Positions 1 through 12,951 of a stretch of 64,000 nucleotides of DNA are shown here, piece after piece; within the stretch, counting starts at the first letter, position 1, and every line of letters starts with the position of its first letter. The stretch lies in NCBI GenBank assembly GCA_039704465.1, contig JASFAU010000002.1:434001-498000 (forward strand), read 5' to 3'. Source of the DNA: Plasmodiophora brassicae (taxonomy: Eukaryota > Endomyxa > Phytomyxea > Plasmodiophorida > Plasmodiophoridae). The notes under the pieces are model-generated. The model did no database searches and was not told the origin of the DNA. It saw nothing but the letters and a program-made list of their open reading frames with translations. Made by a program: the position numbers and the translations under genes.

Positions 1-20
1 ATCCGACGTCGTTCGAGACC

Positions 21-1178
21 ATGTCGTCGGCAGCATCTGCAACCCGCGATGAGTACGATGAGCCCATGCTGATGGAGAACCCGAACCGGTTCGTCCTCTT
101 CCCCATCGAGCATTCATCCGTTTGGGAGATGTACAAGAAACATGTCGCATCGTTCTGGACCGCGGAAGAGATTGACCTGTCGCAAGATCACAAGGATTGG
201 GCGGCGCTTAACGATGACGAGAGACATTTCATCAAGAACGTCCTGGCCTTCTTTGCCGCAAGGTTTGACTCTCTGACTGTGCCGATTACATCGACGCTGA
301 TGTCTGTTATTAGTGATGGTATCGTGTTGGAGAACCTTGGAAGTCGGTTCCTGCGTGAAGTGCAATGGCCAGAAGTGCGATGCTTCTATGGATTCCAACT
401 TGCTATGGAGAACATTCACTCGGAGACGTACTCGTTGTTGATCGACACGTATATCAGAAATTCCGAAGAGAAACAACGGTTGTTCAACGCGATCGAGACG
501 ATTCCGTGTGTCCAGAAGAAAGCAAAATGGGCACTGAACTGGATCGGAGACGACTCGACATTCGGTAGTGTACTTGTGCTGTGAATCGACGCCGCCATCA
601 ACTGACAGATGCTTCCTAGCGATCCGGCTTGTGGCGTTCGCAGCAGTCGAAGGCATTTTCTTCAGCGGATCGTTCTGCTCGATTTTCTGGCTGAAAAAGC
701 GGGGGCTTATGCACGGGTTGTCGTTCAGCAATGAGCTTATATCTCGCGACGAAGGGCTGCATTGCGATTTTGCCTGTTTGCTGTACTCTATGATAAAGCA
801 CAAGCCACCGCAGGACAAGGTACCATCATTCCAATGGCCTGCTTTGTCAAACTGAACGTGATTATGTAGGTTCTCGATGTTATAAAGGAAGCTGTTGAGA
901 TTGAGAAGGAATTCGTTTGCGATGCGCTACCAGTTGACCTCATTGGCATGAATTCTCTCCTGATGTCGCAGTACATCGAGTTTGTGGCTGACCGGTTGCT
1001 GGCTGCGCTGGGCCTTCCGAAACACTACAAAGTCGAAAACCCGTTCGAGTGGATGGACCTGATCAGCCTTCAGGGCAAGACGAACTTCTTCGAGAAACGA
1101 GTCGGTGAATACCAAAAGGCCGGTGTCATGAACCAAGACCGTTCCCAGCAAGCATTCAGACTGGACGCCGACTTCTAG
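21..1178 (+). CDS. RRM2: ribonucleoside-diphosphate reductase small subunit (R2)
   Basis: Small subunit of class I ribonucleotide reductase, which holds the di-iron/tyrosyl radical cofactor needed to make deoxynucleotides; cytosolic. Exons 21-262, 314-564, 620-819 and 870-1178 give 333 residues, normal for R2. Seen in the spliced protein: FFAASDG and EVQWPEVR (first Asp and Glu ligands), ENIHSE followed by the radical Tyr in [20 protein letters not shown], and RDEGLHCDF with the second Glu/His pair. The extreme C-terminus, FRLDADF, is the conserved tail that docks on the large subunit. Intron 1 (51 nt) is a multiple of three without stops, so an unspliced reading inserts a false peptide after FFAA. 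Starts at the first in-frame Met. Identification is secure. Confidence 0.95.
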
Positions 1179-1314
1179 GCGTCCGTATCGTCAACTCGTC
1201 ATCCGTAATTCAATACATATTTCCTATTCCCAACGGTTTGCCCGGTGCCTTACTGTCAGACAACCGAAGTTGCCTGCAGGTCTGAGTGCATAGGTAGAGT
1301 TCCTCAACGGTTGG

Positions 1315-3436
<2,122 letters not shown>

Positions 3437-3816
3437 TGAACCGCTGTTGCCGAAACGTCAATCATCTATCAACCAAACATTTCTCACGCAAATGGACTCT
3501 GGAAGCAATATGAACCCGAGCGCCAACTGACATGGTGCATCGCTGGTTCGCCCACATCTGAACGACGACGCCCAGCGTCGACCGCCCCGCACGTTTTTCC
3601 CTACTCGTTGACCTTACCTAAATGGTTGCTGCACCGGATTGCCATTCATGTATATCGCTTTGGCATCGTTAGCCCCTACAGGCGGGGCGACTGCTTCATG
3701 GTCCATACAGGCCAGGCGGCGACTCGATGGAGTACATACCTCCGGTAGCCGCCTGGTCACGGAGTCCGTGGCTCAAGCAGGTAGTGGCTGCCGGGTGGCA
3801 CTGACGTCTGCCGACC
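3437..3816. other. intergenic region
   Basis: About 380 bp between the FIGNL1 stop and the RPB3 start, both plus strand. I see no RNA gene, repeat or convincing coding exon; it presumably holds the FIGNL1 3' end and the RPB3 promoter. Confidence 0.5.
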
Positions 3817-4812
3817 ATGGCGCAGGCACGCAATGCCCAGGTCGAGATCAACGAGATCACGTCGGACATGATGACGTTCACGCTGTCTGGCACGGACACG
3901 TCGGTCGCCAACGCCCTACGACGGGTCATGATCGCTGAGGTGCCGACCATGGCCATCGACCTGGTCGAGATTCGCGTCAACACCTCCGTCTGCCACGACG
4001 AATTCCTTGCGCATCGGCTAGGCCTGATCCCGCTCATATCTGTCAACGCCGACACGTACAACTATACCAGGGTCAGGTAGAGCCCACTGTTACCATCAGA
4101 AGGCTCACGCGTTTGCCACAGGATTGTAAATGTGAAGGCAATTGCTCTGATTGTTCCGTTACCTTTGAACTTTCTGTCGTCAACACGACGATGGACGACA
4201 TCAGCGTTACGTCACACGATCTTATTGCTCTCGGTGTGTCTGACGTCCGACCAGTGGACAATCGGGACACGCCTGACAAGGTTGGTGGCGGCACGTCATC
4301 GCATTGCGAAACGAGCTCATTCTGATGGTCTTCTCGTTTGGTCTCAGGTTCTGATTGTTAAACTGGGACCAAATGAAGAATTATCGCTGACAGCGATTGC
4401 CCGGAAAGGAATCGCGAAGGAGCACGCTAAGTGGTCTCCCGTTGCCGTTGCAACCTACCAGTTCGATCCGCTCGTTCAGGTCAACTCCTCTCGAATGGAC
4501 ACGTTGAGCGAACTGCAGAAGAAGGAATTTGTTGGCAGCTGCCCGACGAAGGTGTACACTTACGAGGAACAGCACCGGGTCGTTGTTGTGGAGGAGCCCG
4601 GCGCCTGCATGTTCTGTGAACAATGCGTGCGGAAGGCCGAATCGTTCAGCATCAAGGACCTCGTTAAGATTTCGGTGAAGCCGGGCCGTTTCATATTCAA
4701 AGTCGAATCCACGGGCGTCATGCCTCCCGACCAGATTGTGTTCTCTGCGCTCAAGATCCTAGCGGACAAGCTCGACGCGGTTGACCATGAACTCGCTCTC
4801 GAAGGAGCATAG
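3817..4812 (+). CDS. RPB3: RNA polymerase II subunit RPB3
   Basis: Alpha-like assembly subunit of RNA polymerase II that pairs with RPB11 to nucleate the enzyme; nuclear. Exons 3817-4071, 4122-4280 and 4348-4812 encode 292 residues, a usual length. The N-terminal dimerisation motif reads ANALRRVMIAEVPTMAIDLV and is followed by a DEFLAHRLGLIPL block. The zinc site is seen as CKCEGNCSDC just after the first splice junction. This argues for RPB3 over RPAC1 (AC40), which lacks it. The carboxy-terminal dimerisation helix (FSALKILADKLD) is intact. A second, unusual Cys-containing segment (ACMFCEQCVRKAESF) is present. Introns are 50 and 67 nt. Confidence 0.92.
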
Positions 4813-4959
4813 TCTATAAATTCGCCATGTATTAACCTATGACTCCCGTTGCGCCAGGTACGCCGGCCGTTCATGAGGCAGGAACGACCTTCGGGAGTAG
4901 AACGTTGCTAAACAATCAGCCCTTAGCATAAAGGGGGAGGGGTCCATATCGGAACCCGT

Positions 4960-6992
4960 TTACGTACCATCCAGCGGATAGCTCATCAGATTGCTGACCC
5001 TGCTGGTGTAGATGTCAGCATACCGGGCGATGTTGTAGAAGAACCGTGTTTGGGAGTTGTACGTTCTGCGGGTACGTCTCGTGAGCATGTGTTTCAGTTC
5101 GGTAACAGCGGTCCGATATCGTTACCGGAAAGTGCTCCCAAAGTGCTTGTTGATACAGAGCTTTAGCAGCTTGCGAGTCGCATCCCGCTCCTGTTTCAGT
5201 TTGGCAACGGCGGCCTTTATCTCGTCACCGCCGTACGTTTGGCCATCGGCAATCAGATTCTCAAGGTACAGCAGCCGATGCAGGTTGCGTCTGTACTCGT
5301 GCCCATGCGTAATCTTAATCTCTTTCTCTGATAACGCCAGCTTGTCAGTGCTGCACACTGCCAACTACCTGAACGCTGTGGCACGTACCCAGTTCCTTTA
5401 TAACGGCGGCAGTCTTCCAGGCTCCAAGTCTACGAGACAACGTCAACATTGGGCACTGCTGAGGTAGATGGCGTCAAGAACCTTTGCGGCTCTACCAAGT
5501 CAGAATAAATCTGATCCCCGAAATACAGGACGGAATCACCCGGCCACCCAGTCAACCTCGTGAATTCCGTTAGGGATCCTTGCTGAATGATAGGAGAGTT
5601 AGGCGAAGGCTGGTCGCACTCAGATCCAGGCACCGTACAGTGTAGATCTCGTTCGGAACGAGACGGTCGACCCGCGATAGCGATTGCTTCCCAGACGCCT
5701 CCACCCGTCGGAATCTGGAGTCGCGGTGGAACCAGGCGGGTTTCCCGGCCGACACGATAATAACGTCGAATAAGGATCGCCAGTCATCCGAATAGATGAA
5801 GCGCATGCCGGCGTCGATAAACGGGAACGGCGAGTTCGACAGAAGGAATGTCTGCGCGTTTCGTTTGAACAGCGTCGTATGGGGACGACTGGCGCAGCTG
5901 ACCTTCTTGCCGGCAGCGCGAAGCGTCTGTAGGTACTTCTTCGTCGCCGTGCTTGGTGACAAGTACGTCGACGGTTGACCCATTATCATGCTGTGAATGG
6001 CGCCGTTCGCATGCAACCGTTCCAGGACCTGCCGGACGTCCTGGTAAATGTACAGTGGGTGGAACTCGGCGTTCATGTTCCTGAAATGCTGAACAACGTC
6101 CGCAAGAAGACCTGGACCGGTCGCCATGTCAAACGTCATCCGAGTTCCGGCAGCGTTGTTACTGACAGGCTTCGGGAAGACTGAATATATCGCTCAGCAG
6201 CTTCAGCCGATTCGACTCGTCTATCTGGACGTCAGAAACGGCCCTGAGCACATTGAAACAGGGAGCGACATACAATCGCGCGGCATGCGACGCCCTTCGT
6301 ACACTTTGGCGACGATTTCAGTGGGGACCTAACAGAGGCGGACGTGAGCTAGTGCCGACGAGACATTCGGGAAGCCGAAGCGTCTGACCGGCTCTCGGCC
6401 CAGCATGATTGTGTCCTTCTGAAACTCCCCAAACTGGTCCAGCTTGATCAGGTACCCTGGACGCCGGTCACGATCATTGCCGACTGGAACGACGTTGATG
6501 CGTACCAGTGGTCCTATCGAAGTGCAGGCCTTTGATGACAAAGTCGGGGTCGAACTTGTTGGATTTCAGTGCAGGCGGGTACCCCATCTTATCGACCAGC
6601 GATTCCGCAGCCAGACCTAATGGCGCCCCCGCTCGTGATTCCCCCGGTTCAGTTGCGTCGTGGCCAATACGTACTGTAGATATGGCTCTCCAGGTTGCTG
6701 TTGTAGTTGGCCAGCGTGTAATCGTAGTCGAACCTGGGCCAGATTCACTCTACGGGACATGGCCGTTGACGTGGTGGACGGCAGACCCGTAGACGTTGAT
6801 GTAGGTCAGCCCGGTGTCGTTGTTGACAAACACTTCTTTAACGTTGGGCTCCGCGCTGCCGTCGTCTGGGCCAACGATTGGCGCGACCGCGCTCTGCGCC
6901 TGCCGGCAACGTCGCAGGAACTGGGCCGCTTCGCTGCTGATCCATCGTCGCCGACGCCTAGCGCACACGCCCAGCAATGGGCGCCACCGCAT
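4960..6992 (-). CDS. HAD-superfamily 5'-nucleotidase, NT5DC2/NT5DC3 type
   Basis: Predicted HAD-fold nucleotidase of the IMP-specific/NT5DC group; the physiological substrate of this branch is not well known. Twelve exons: 6787-6992, 6675-6733, 6506-6616, 6389-6456, 6274-6328, 6167-6220, 5903-6111, 5639-5851, 5482-5582, 5389-5429, 5126-5327 and 4960-5065, 474 residues. HAD motif I is FDYDYTL (the two Asp nucleophile/acid), motif II lies at LLSNSPF, and motif IV is [11 protein letters not shown]. The family ending around FGSTFRTYNS and RYADIYTS is recovered only after splicing the last intron (5066-5125). The first 40 residues are rich in Arg and lack acidic residues, which suggests a mitochondrial presequence (inference). 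The 51-nt intron 5852-5902 is stop-free and in frame. Confidence 0.9.
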
Positions 6993-7262
6993 TTACTGTA
7001 TCTGTGTGTCACACAATCACTGTGCTGAGTGTACGGGTGGGGCCTACCGACAAAAGGCATCGCTCGCAGCCAGCCAGCCAGCAGCCTGCCGTCGGCCAGG
7101 CTGACTGCAATGGTATGACGTGTGATGCCCGGTCTTCATCACACACACAACAGAGCTGGGAGCTCTGTTGTTTGCGGCCGGTAGGGTATCGGAGGTGCAA
7201 TTTGTCTGAAATGATAACGATTTATGGCGAGGGCGGGGCATGACGGATGGGGTAGCCGAGCA

Positions 7263-8362
7263 TCATGGCAGCGACACCTGCGCGATGGCACAGGCATCGG
7301 TGCCTACGACAATGTCGTGCACGGATTCGGGTCGCAGGTCGACACAGTTGAGAGCGGCGCCCATGTCGATCGACAGGTCGTCGCGGTCCGATCCACCCTC
7401 GTCGATGACCATCGCAGACCGTATGTCGGTCAGTGACAGGCGGCCATCCTGCCCGCACGAGAAGACGTGCCCGGACCGGCTCGGTAGGCTCGTGATAGAC
7501 CAGACAGCAGACGCAACCGCATGTCGGCCGATTACGGCCCGGTGCTCGAAACACTCGCCAGACCTCACTACGAACGTCAGCGTCAAACCATCAATCCCCA
7601 CACACACGTGACAGGGACTTACAATCCCAGACGCTGAGGGTACCGTCGAGGCACCCGCCAACGACCATGTTCTCGTCGACGAGGGCACAGAGCGACGTCA
7701 GCTCGCTGTCACACGCCGCCGTCATGACCGGGTCGCAGCTGCTCGGCGAACGAATATCCCACAGTGCGACGCGCTTCGAAATCCCACCCGTAACGACCGT
7801 CGTGGGGCTCGAGAACGCGACCGCTCGTAGCGACCCGCAACTTGCGGACCACTTCGAGACGATCGACCCCGATTCCAACGAACTAATGGCCAGGCCGCCG
7901 TCAACGGCGACACTGCAGATCCGGTCCAGGCGCTTCTCGAACGCATCGATGGACGTTATCGGCCCAGCGTGAACGCGTAACGTGCGGACGGGCGCGCCCA
8001 GCGACGGTGACGTGATCGCCAGCGCCCCGTCGCCGAACGAATAGACGATACGGTCCAGGTCCGGCAGGCAGACAAGGTCCATGACGTCCCCGTCGACGGC
8101 GGTACTCGCAAGGCGCACGGGCGCCGCCTCCACGTTCGCGTTCATCTGCCACACTTCCACGCTGTTCGCCTATACGCCCGGAACCCGTTTCACCAACACC
8201 GATGCCCGTCCAGACCGACGCCCCGCGACCAACCTTCTGCCCATACGTCCCCAGGACGACCTGCCGATCTCGGAACCATCGCGCCACCTTGACCTTCCTC
8301 TGGACAGCGTGCTTCGCCCACGAGGTCGTCCGGCGCGACGCAGCGGTCGCTGGAACGGCCAT
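7263..8362 (-). CDS. WD40-repeat protein, possibly Nup43-like
   Basis: Small beta-propeller protein of 326 residues from exons 8234-8362, 7623-8169 and 7263-7567. Repeats are seen as blades ending in VEVW, VALWDIR, LSVWDLRSG and LSLTDIR. The N-terminal part (VKVARWFRDRQVVLGTYG then NSVEVWQ) and the blade with AVWSITSLPS and GHVFSCGQDG resemble the nuclear-pore outer-ring subunit Nup43. WD40 proteins are hard to assign without searches, so Nup43 is a suggestion and could be wrong. The start Met lies 143 nt from the proposed start of the divergently transcribed hydrolase, so the two genes probably share a promoter. Confidence 0.75.
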
Positions 8363-8448
8363 GGCGAGCGGCGCCGAATCGACGACAGCGGCGGCGGCGC
8401 GCACTGCGCGACACCCGCGAGGCCGACGGCGCCCGTTAGCCTGGCGCC

Positions 8449-8471
8449 GGACACACACACACACACACACG
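8449..8471. repeat. CA dinucleotide tract
   Basis: A run of about ten AC units lies between the starts of the divergent WD40 and hydrolase genes. It may be in the shared promoter or 5' UTR. Confidence 0.8.
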
Positions 8472-8504
8472 TCGTGCCGACACCGGCCTGGGCCAACGAC
8501 GTCC

Positions 8505-9377
8505 ATGTCGGCCCGTCCGTGCGCGGCGGCGTCCGAGATCGGCACGCTGAAGCGCATCGATGCGGTCGCAGGTCGGCGCCTGGCGGTGTACGAGCAGGCC
8601 GGCGCCGACGACGCCCCGCTGGTCGTGTTCGTCCATGGGTCGTGCGGGACCGCGTTGCAGTGGGCGTCGCAGATCAGGCAGGTGCACGCCGCCGGGTATC
8701 CGACGGTCGCGTACGACTGGTTCGGGTGCGGCCGCAGCGACAAGCCGGACGCGCCCGACGCGTACGCGCCCGACGCCCTGTACGGTGACCTGGTGGCCCT
8801 GCTGCGCCTGTACCAGCGGTCGTCGCACCCGGCCGTGATCCTGGTCGCCCATTCGGTCGGCGGCGCGTTCGCGTTGCGCGCGGCTGGCGAACTGGCCGGC
8901 GTTCGCGGGACGGTCGTGTCCGGCCCGGTGTACCATGGCGCCGCGTTGCCCTCGATCTTCCATTTGCCGACCTGGGTCCTGTCCCTGTCGCAGCCGCTGC
9001 TGACGAAAGCGTTCGTCAGGAAGGCGTTCGATCCCAGCAACTACGAGCGCCTGGCGGGGCTGATCGCCGAGGAAGAGGCCCGGTCGAATGCGAACCCGGC
9101 GTACATGTTCAAGAGCTATTACCTGCGTCTGCCTCGCTGGTTTGCCGACGACCGATACCATCGCGCGGTGCGAGCCGTGACGACGCCCGTCCTGGTTGTC
9201 AACGGGCGGAACGACCGCGTCGTCGATCGTCGGAACACGGTGGACCTGCTCCAAGCACTGGCCGGGACGCAGGCCGCACATCACGACGTTGACGACTGCG
9301 GCCACCAGGTCATGGAGGAACAGCCGGACCAGTTCTCGCGACATCTGCTGGGTTTCATCCGCCGCGTCCGTCTGTAG
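8505..9377 (+). CDS. alpha/beta hydrolase, ABHD8-like
   Basis: Alpha/beta-hydrolase fold protein of 290 residues in one exon. The oxyanion-hole strand reads VVFVHGSCG, the nucleophile elbow is AHSVGG, the acid lies in NGRNDRVV and the catalytic His in DCGHQVME, so the triad looks complete. The lid segment (SIFHLPTWVLSLSQPLLTKAF) resembles animal ABHD8 proteins rather than bacterial dehalogenases. Substrate unknown. I start at 8505; an upstream in-frame Met at 8361 would place a CA-dinucleotide tract inside the protein and would overlap the first exon of the opposite WD40 gene by two bases. Both seem unlikely. Confidence 0.85.
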   Translation: MSARPCAAASEIGTLKRIDAVAGRRLAVYEQAGADDAPLVVFVHGSCGTALQWASQIRQVHAAGYPTVAYDWFGCGRSDKPDAPDAYAPDALYGDLVALLRLYQRSSHPAVILVAHSVGGAFALRAAGELAGVRGTVVSGPVYHGAALPSIFHLPTWVLSLSQPLLTKAFVRKAFDPSNYERLAGLIAEEEARSNANPAYMFKSYYLRLPRWFADDRYHRAVRAVTTPVLVVNGRNDRVVDRRNTVDLLQALAGTQAAHHDVDDCGHQVMEEQPDQFSRHLLGFIRRVRL

Positions 9378-9418
9378 AGAACACGATATCGACCAGGTAG
9401 GCATGCGACACGTTTGGC

Positions 9419-12400
9419 GTGTTCGCAGAGCGCTGGCGCGAATCATCATTCCGGGTGGCAGGACGCCGTTCGATGATGAGGTCGCTTAGCAGCAAGAATG
9501 CGGGCGAATACGGATTGAGGACCCGATCGATGACTTGGGATCGTGATTGTACCTATCCTCGCAAAGCCTCGTTGTGGACGCTGAGGAAGGAAGTAGTGCA
9601 TGTGTACCTACCGTTGAAGAATCCACTCTGGACAGGGTGCCGGCAGATGGTCCTGTGTGACTGGCACTACATGATGGACGGCGATCGCCATGCGGTCGTC
9701 GCTGACAGCATCGAGCAAGCCTTGAGACAGGTCAGCATGGGGCGTGCCGTTCCCGATTCGGCACCAGGGACACTGAACTCGTGCTTTGTTCTCCCGGCCT
9801 AGTACGACGAAGGCACCCCCGATACGTTCGACGTTGCAGGCCTTGAATCGTTACTGGCATCCGCATCGGCCATCGTACAGGAGAGAGCGCAATCGCTGAC
9901 CGACAAAGACATCCTCGATGCCGTCGTTGCCCTGCGCGAGAGCCTGGCAGGCCAGGCCGACATCTCCGACCTGATCGATCGCTTCCTGGACATCGACATG
10001 GCCCTTGATATGGCGGCCTGCTACAGGCCCGATGACCCGTCCAGCACGACGGCCCATGATGCCTGGAAGGCCCCTCTGCAGGACCTGGAGCAGTTCAAGG
10101 ACCCTGACGAGGACGACTACTTCGACGATGCACGGCTCCCGTCCCAGGTCGCCTCGTCGCAGACCACGAGCGCCACCCTTCCGCTGCCGAAGGACGTCGC
10201 CGACTACGATGCCATCCGACAGTACGAGGGGAGGCACCGATGTGCGCACCAGGCGTGCACTTATTCGTGAGCAGGATCTCGCTGGAATCTCGCCTGGCGA
10301 TCCAGCGCGCCCTGGACGCCAAGTGGCCTCCTGTGAGGTTCCACAAGAACCCGGCCGCCGAGTGCGTTGACGTCCTGTCGATTCTCGCTCAGGTGTGGCG
10401 CGCCGTGCCACGTGACGCGTTTGCCCGGTCGACTGAGCGTCGTGCGCCCAGGTCGCCCCAGTGCAGGTCGCCTGGACGCGGTACTGCCTGACGCGGCGCC
10501 TGCAAGCGAATTTCCACCGGTTCTCCTGCTCGCACCAGTCGATCGAATCGCTGCGAACCATTCAGGACAGCATCCTCGGCGGCCTCGACGTCGACCTGCG
10601 CGCCTGTCGCGACCTGTTCGCCACGATCGGGTCGACCCGCGCGCTTCTCAACGAACTCTACGTCGACGAGTTCATGAAGTTCGCCAAGTCGGCGCAAGAG
10701 GCCCATGGCACGTCGTGTGAGTTCCTGCAGGTACACACGAGGCGGCCAGCCGTTCAGCTGCTTCTGCTGCTGCTCATCTCGCCTCGTCAGATCCTGGTGC
10801 GCATCGTCACCCATTTGCTACGCGAACTGGAATCGCGAGCGAACATCCTGGACGGCCCACTCTGCTCGATCGCGTGCATCCTGCCGAACGCCAAGGCGCT
10901 CAGCTCGTCCATCGCCCGTGAGGACCATGGCCATGCGAGATCGCCCCCATCCCAATCTGAAGCTGTCCCTCAGACCACATCGAGCTACAGTTCGATTCGT
11001 GCCTGACGTCGCAGAGCAGCGACCTGGAGAGCAGCGGGCGCCTGGCGTTCATACCGGTGACGATGGACGACGCCAGCCTGGTCGATCTGCGCCTGTCGGC
11101 CAGCGAGTTGCCGCCGGTGCTCTCGATCGCCACGTCGATGGTGTGCGACGCCCTGCAGAAGATGATCCCGTTGCTGGCCGTGGATCTCGGCGACACGTAC
11201 CATAGGACCTGCATCGAGGCGCTATCCCGGTCGGTTCGCGGCTTCGTCGTCAACGCCGAAAGCATCGTCCAGAGGTCCCCTCGCGACCTCTGCATCGCCA
11301 ATATCTGTACGGGTTGCCCCAATCGACGCCCGCCTGCCTCTGACGGGCCGATCAGTTGTCGTCATCAGCTCGATAACGTACATGCACGCGGTCGCTCGCC
11401 ACCTGGCAGGCGTTATCGACGACGAAGGCGCCGCCTCGATGGGCCAGACAAGGACGGAGGAGGCCACGTAGCGGAGGGCACACACGTTTGGTCGTCCTGT
11501 CTGTGCTGACATCCGAACGGGCAGGTCGAACGTCGCCTCGCTGTACTCGATGTTCTCGGCGTCCGCCCTGAAGTGCTCCCAGGTGGCCATCACGACCTGC
11601 GTCCGAATGTGCACCGACTGCATCTTCATCAGCCTGGAACAGGTTCGTCGGCGCCGGCATGGGGCGCTCTCCTCTGACCGGGCGTTGCTGCGACCGCAGC
11701 TGGACTGGGAGAAGCGCAGGACGCACGAGTTCGCGGTGCACTCGGTGTCGGGTGCCCTGCTAACCTGGAACCTGTTCCTCCGCGGCCTGCACTACGACCT
11801 GTGCCGGTTCTGCTCCCCAGTCGTCGCGACCACCATGTTCGCCATCGTCGTGTCCAAGACGTCCGCCTGTTTGCTGTCCCGATATGCCGCCGTCCGGCCG
11901 ACTCGCTGCCGATCGCATCAGCACCAGGTAGCCTCGTTGCAGCGGACCCCCTCCCCTGCATCTGACCCGACATTGCAGGTCGACCTCGCGTTCATTATTC
12001 TCGTCATCCGTTCGCTAACGAGGACGGTCGAAGCGTTCCCGGTCCCCGACACGATGCGCGCCAGGTCGTCGTCCAGGGACACCGATCCGTTGTCGACATC
12101 GCTGGCCAGGCTGCATGCCACCGCCGTGGACATGCTCCTCTGCCTCGTCGTGCACAGCGCTCCGGCCGATGTCATCGTTGGTGCTCTTGACAGAGTGGCA
12201 GCCAGGTCGGCCGGCGCTGCGCCTGACGATCCGACAACGCCGACGTCGATTGGGAAGCTGTGGGTCCCACCAATGTGCATCATCGACGAGTCGTTCGACG
12301 CCCCGGACCAGATGGTGACCGTCGGGAACACCGTCACGACCGTCACGGCGATCGATGAGGTCCTCGCGCAGCTCGAGTACGATCCCGTTGTCAAGTGGTG

Positions 12401-12545
12401 CTGCCGGGAGACGAACATCGACCTGCTCCGGCAATGTGCACAGAATCGTCCCGATCTGCGCGACGACGATTACCCGCCGTTGACGCCCGACGAGCAGCGG
12501 CTGTCCGCCCGGCTTCAGGACGCCATAAAGTCCATACAATCGTGA
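9419..12545 (+). CDS. large split-gene protein, possibly CCDC142-like
   Basis: I do not recognise this gene with certainty. Splicing ten exons (9419-9730, 9803-10221, 10275-10392, 10467-10730, 10791-10917, 10974-11306, 11356-11467, 11525-11642, 11700-11927, 11979-12545) gives one open frame of 865 residues. That all nine introns join in frame supports the model. The protein is mainly helical, with an acidic linker (DPDEDDYFDD), helices around LRTIQDSILGGL and ELPPVLSIATSMV, and a hydrophobic late region (VDLAFIILVIRSL). The arrangement recalls CCDC142 or a vesicle-tethering (CATCHR-type) subunit. No signal peptide. The 5' end is the least certain part; Met at 9527 is another candidate. Confidence 0.6.
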
Positions 12546-12951
12546 ACGAACAGTTGGGGCGCCCTGGACGCTCCTCGTCGGTTGACCAGCTCTGATGGTC
12601 AACGTTGCCGGACAGAGCCTGACTGAGAGCGTTCGCCTGCGATGCCTGTGGCGACCTGCCCGAACTCGTAACGGAAGGGCGTCGGCCGATTTGCCCTGGC
12701 AGGATTCCTCACTGGCTCCTCAGCGGGTGCGTTCAGATGCCCTGCAATCTCGAAATGGCCCAGGGACACGCCGCATCGCGACTGAGTACCCGCCTGGACG
12801 GTGCAATGACAATCGCGCCCACACAAACAAGAACGCGATGCTTTAGGCGTCTGGCTTAGAAGCATGCTGTGGATGAACGAGGTACGCCGTTCGACCTGTG
12901 CCATTGGTGAAGCGCCTAATAGTTTAGGAGGGCGCTCGATTGCATTGGGTG
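12546..12951. other. intergenic region
   Basis: About 400 bp between two plus-strand genes. I see no repeat, RNA gene or supported exon. Confidence 0.45.

Noticed and set aside
7901..9449. Two long minus-strand frames (379 and 337 residues) opposite the alpha/beta hydrolase
   Set aside because: Antisense of a gene with a complete catalytic triad. Only the short part at 8234-8362 is real, as the first exon of the WD40 gene.
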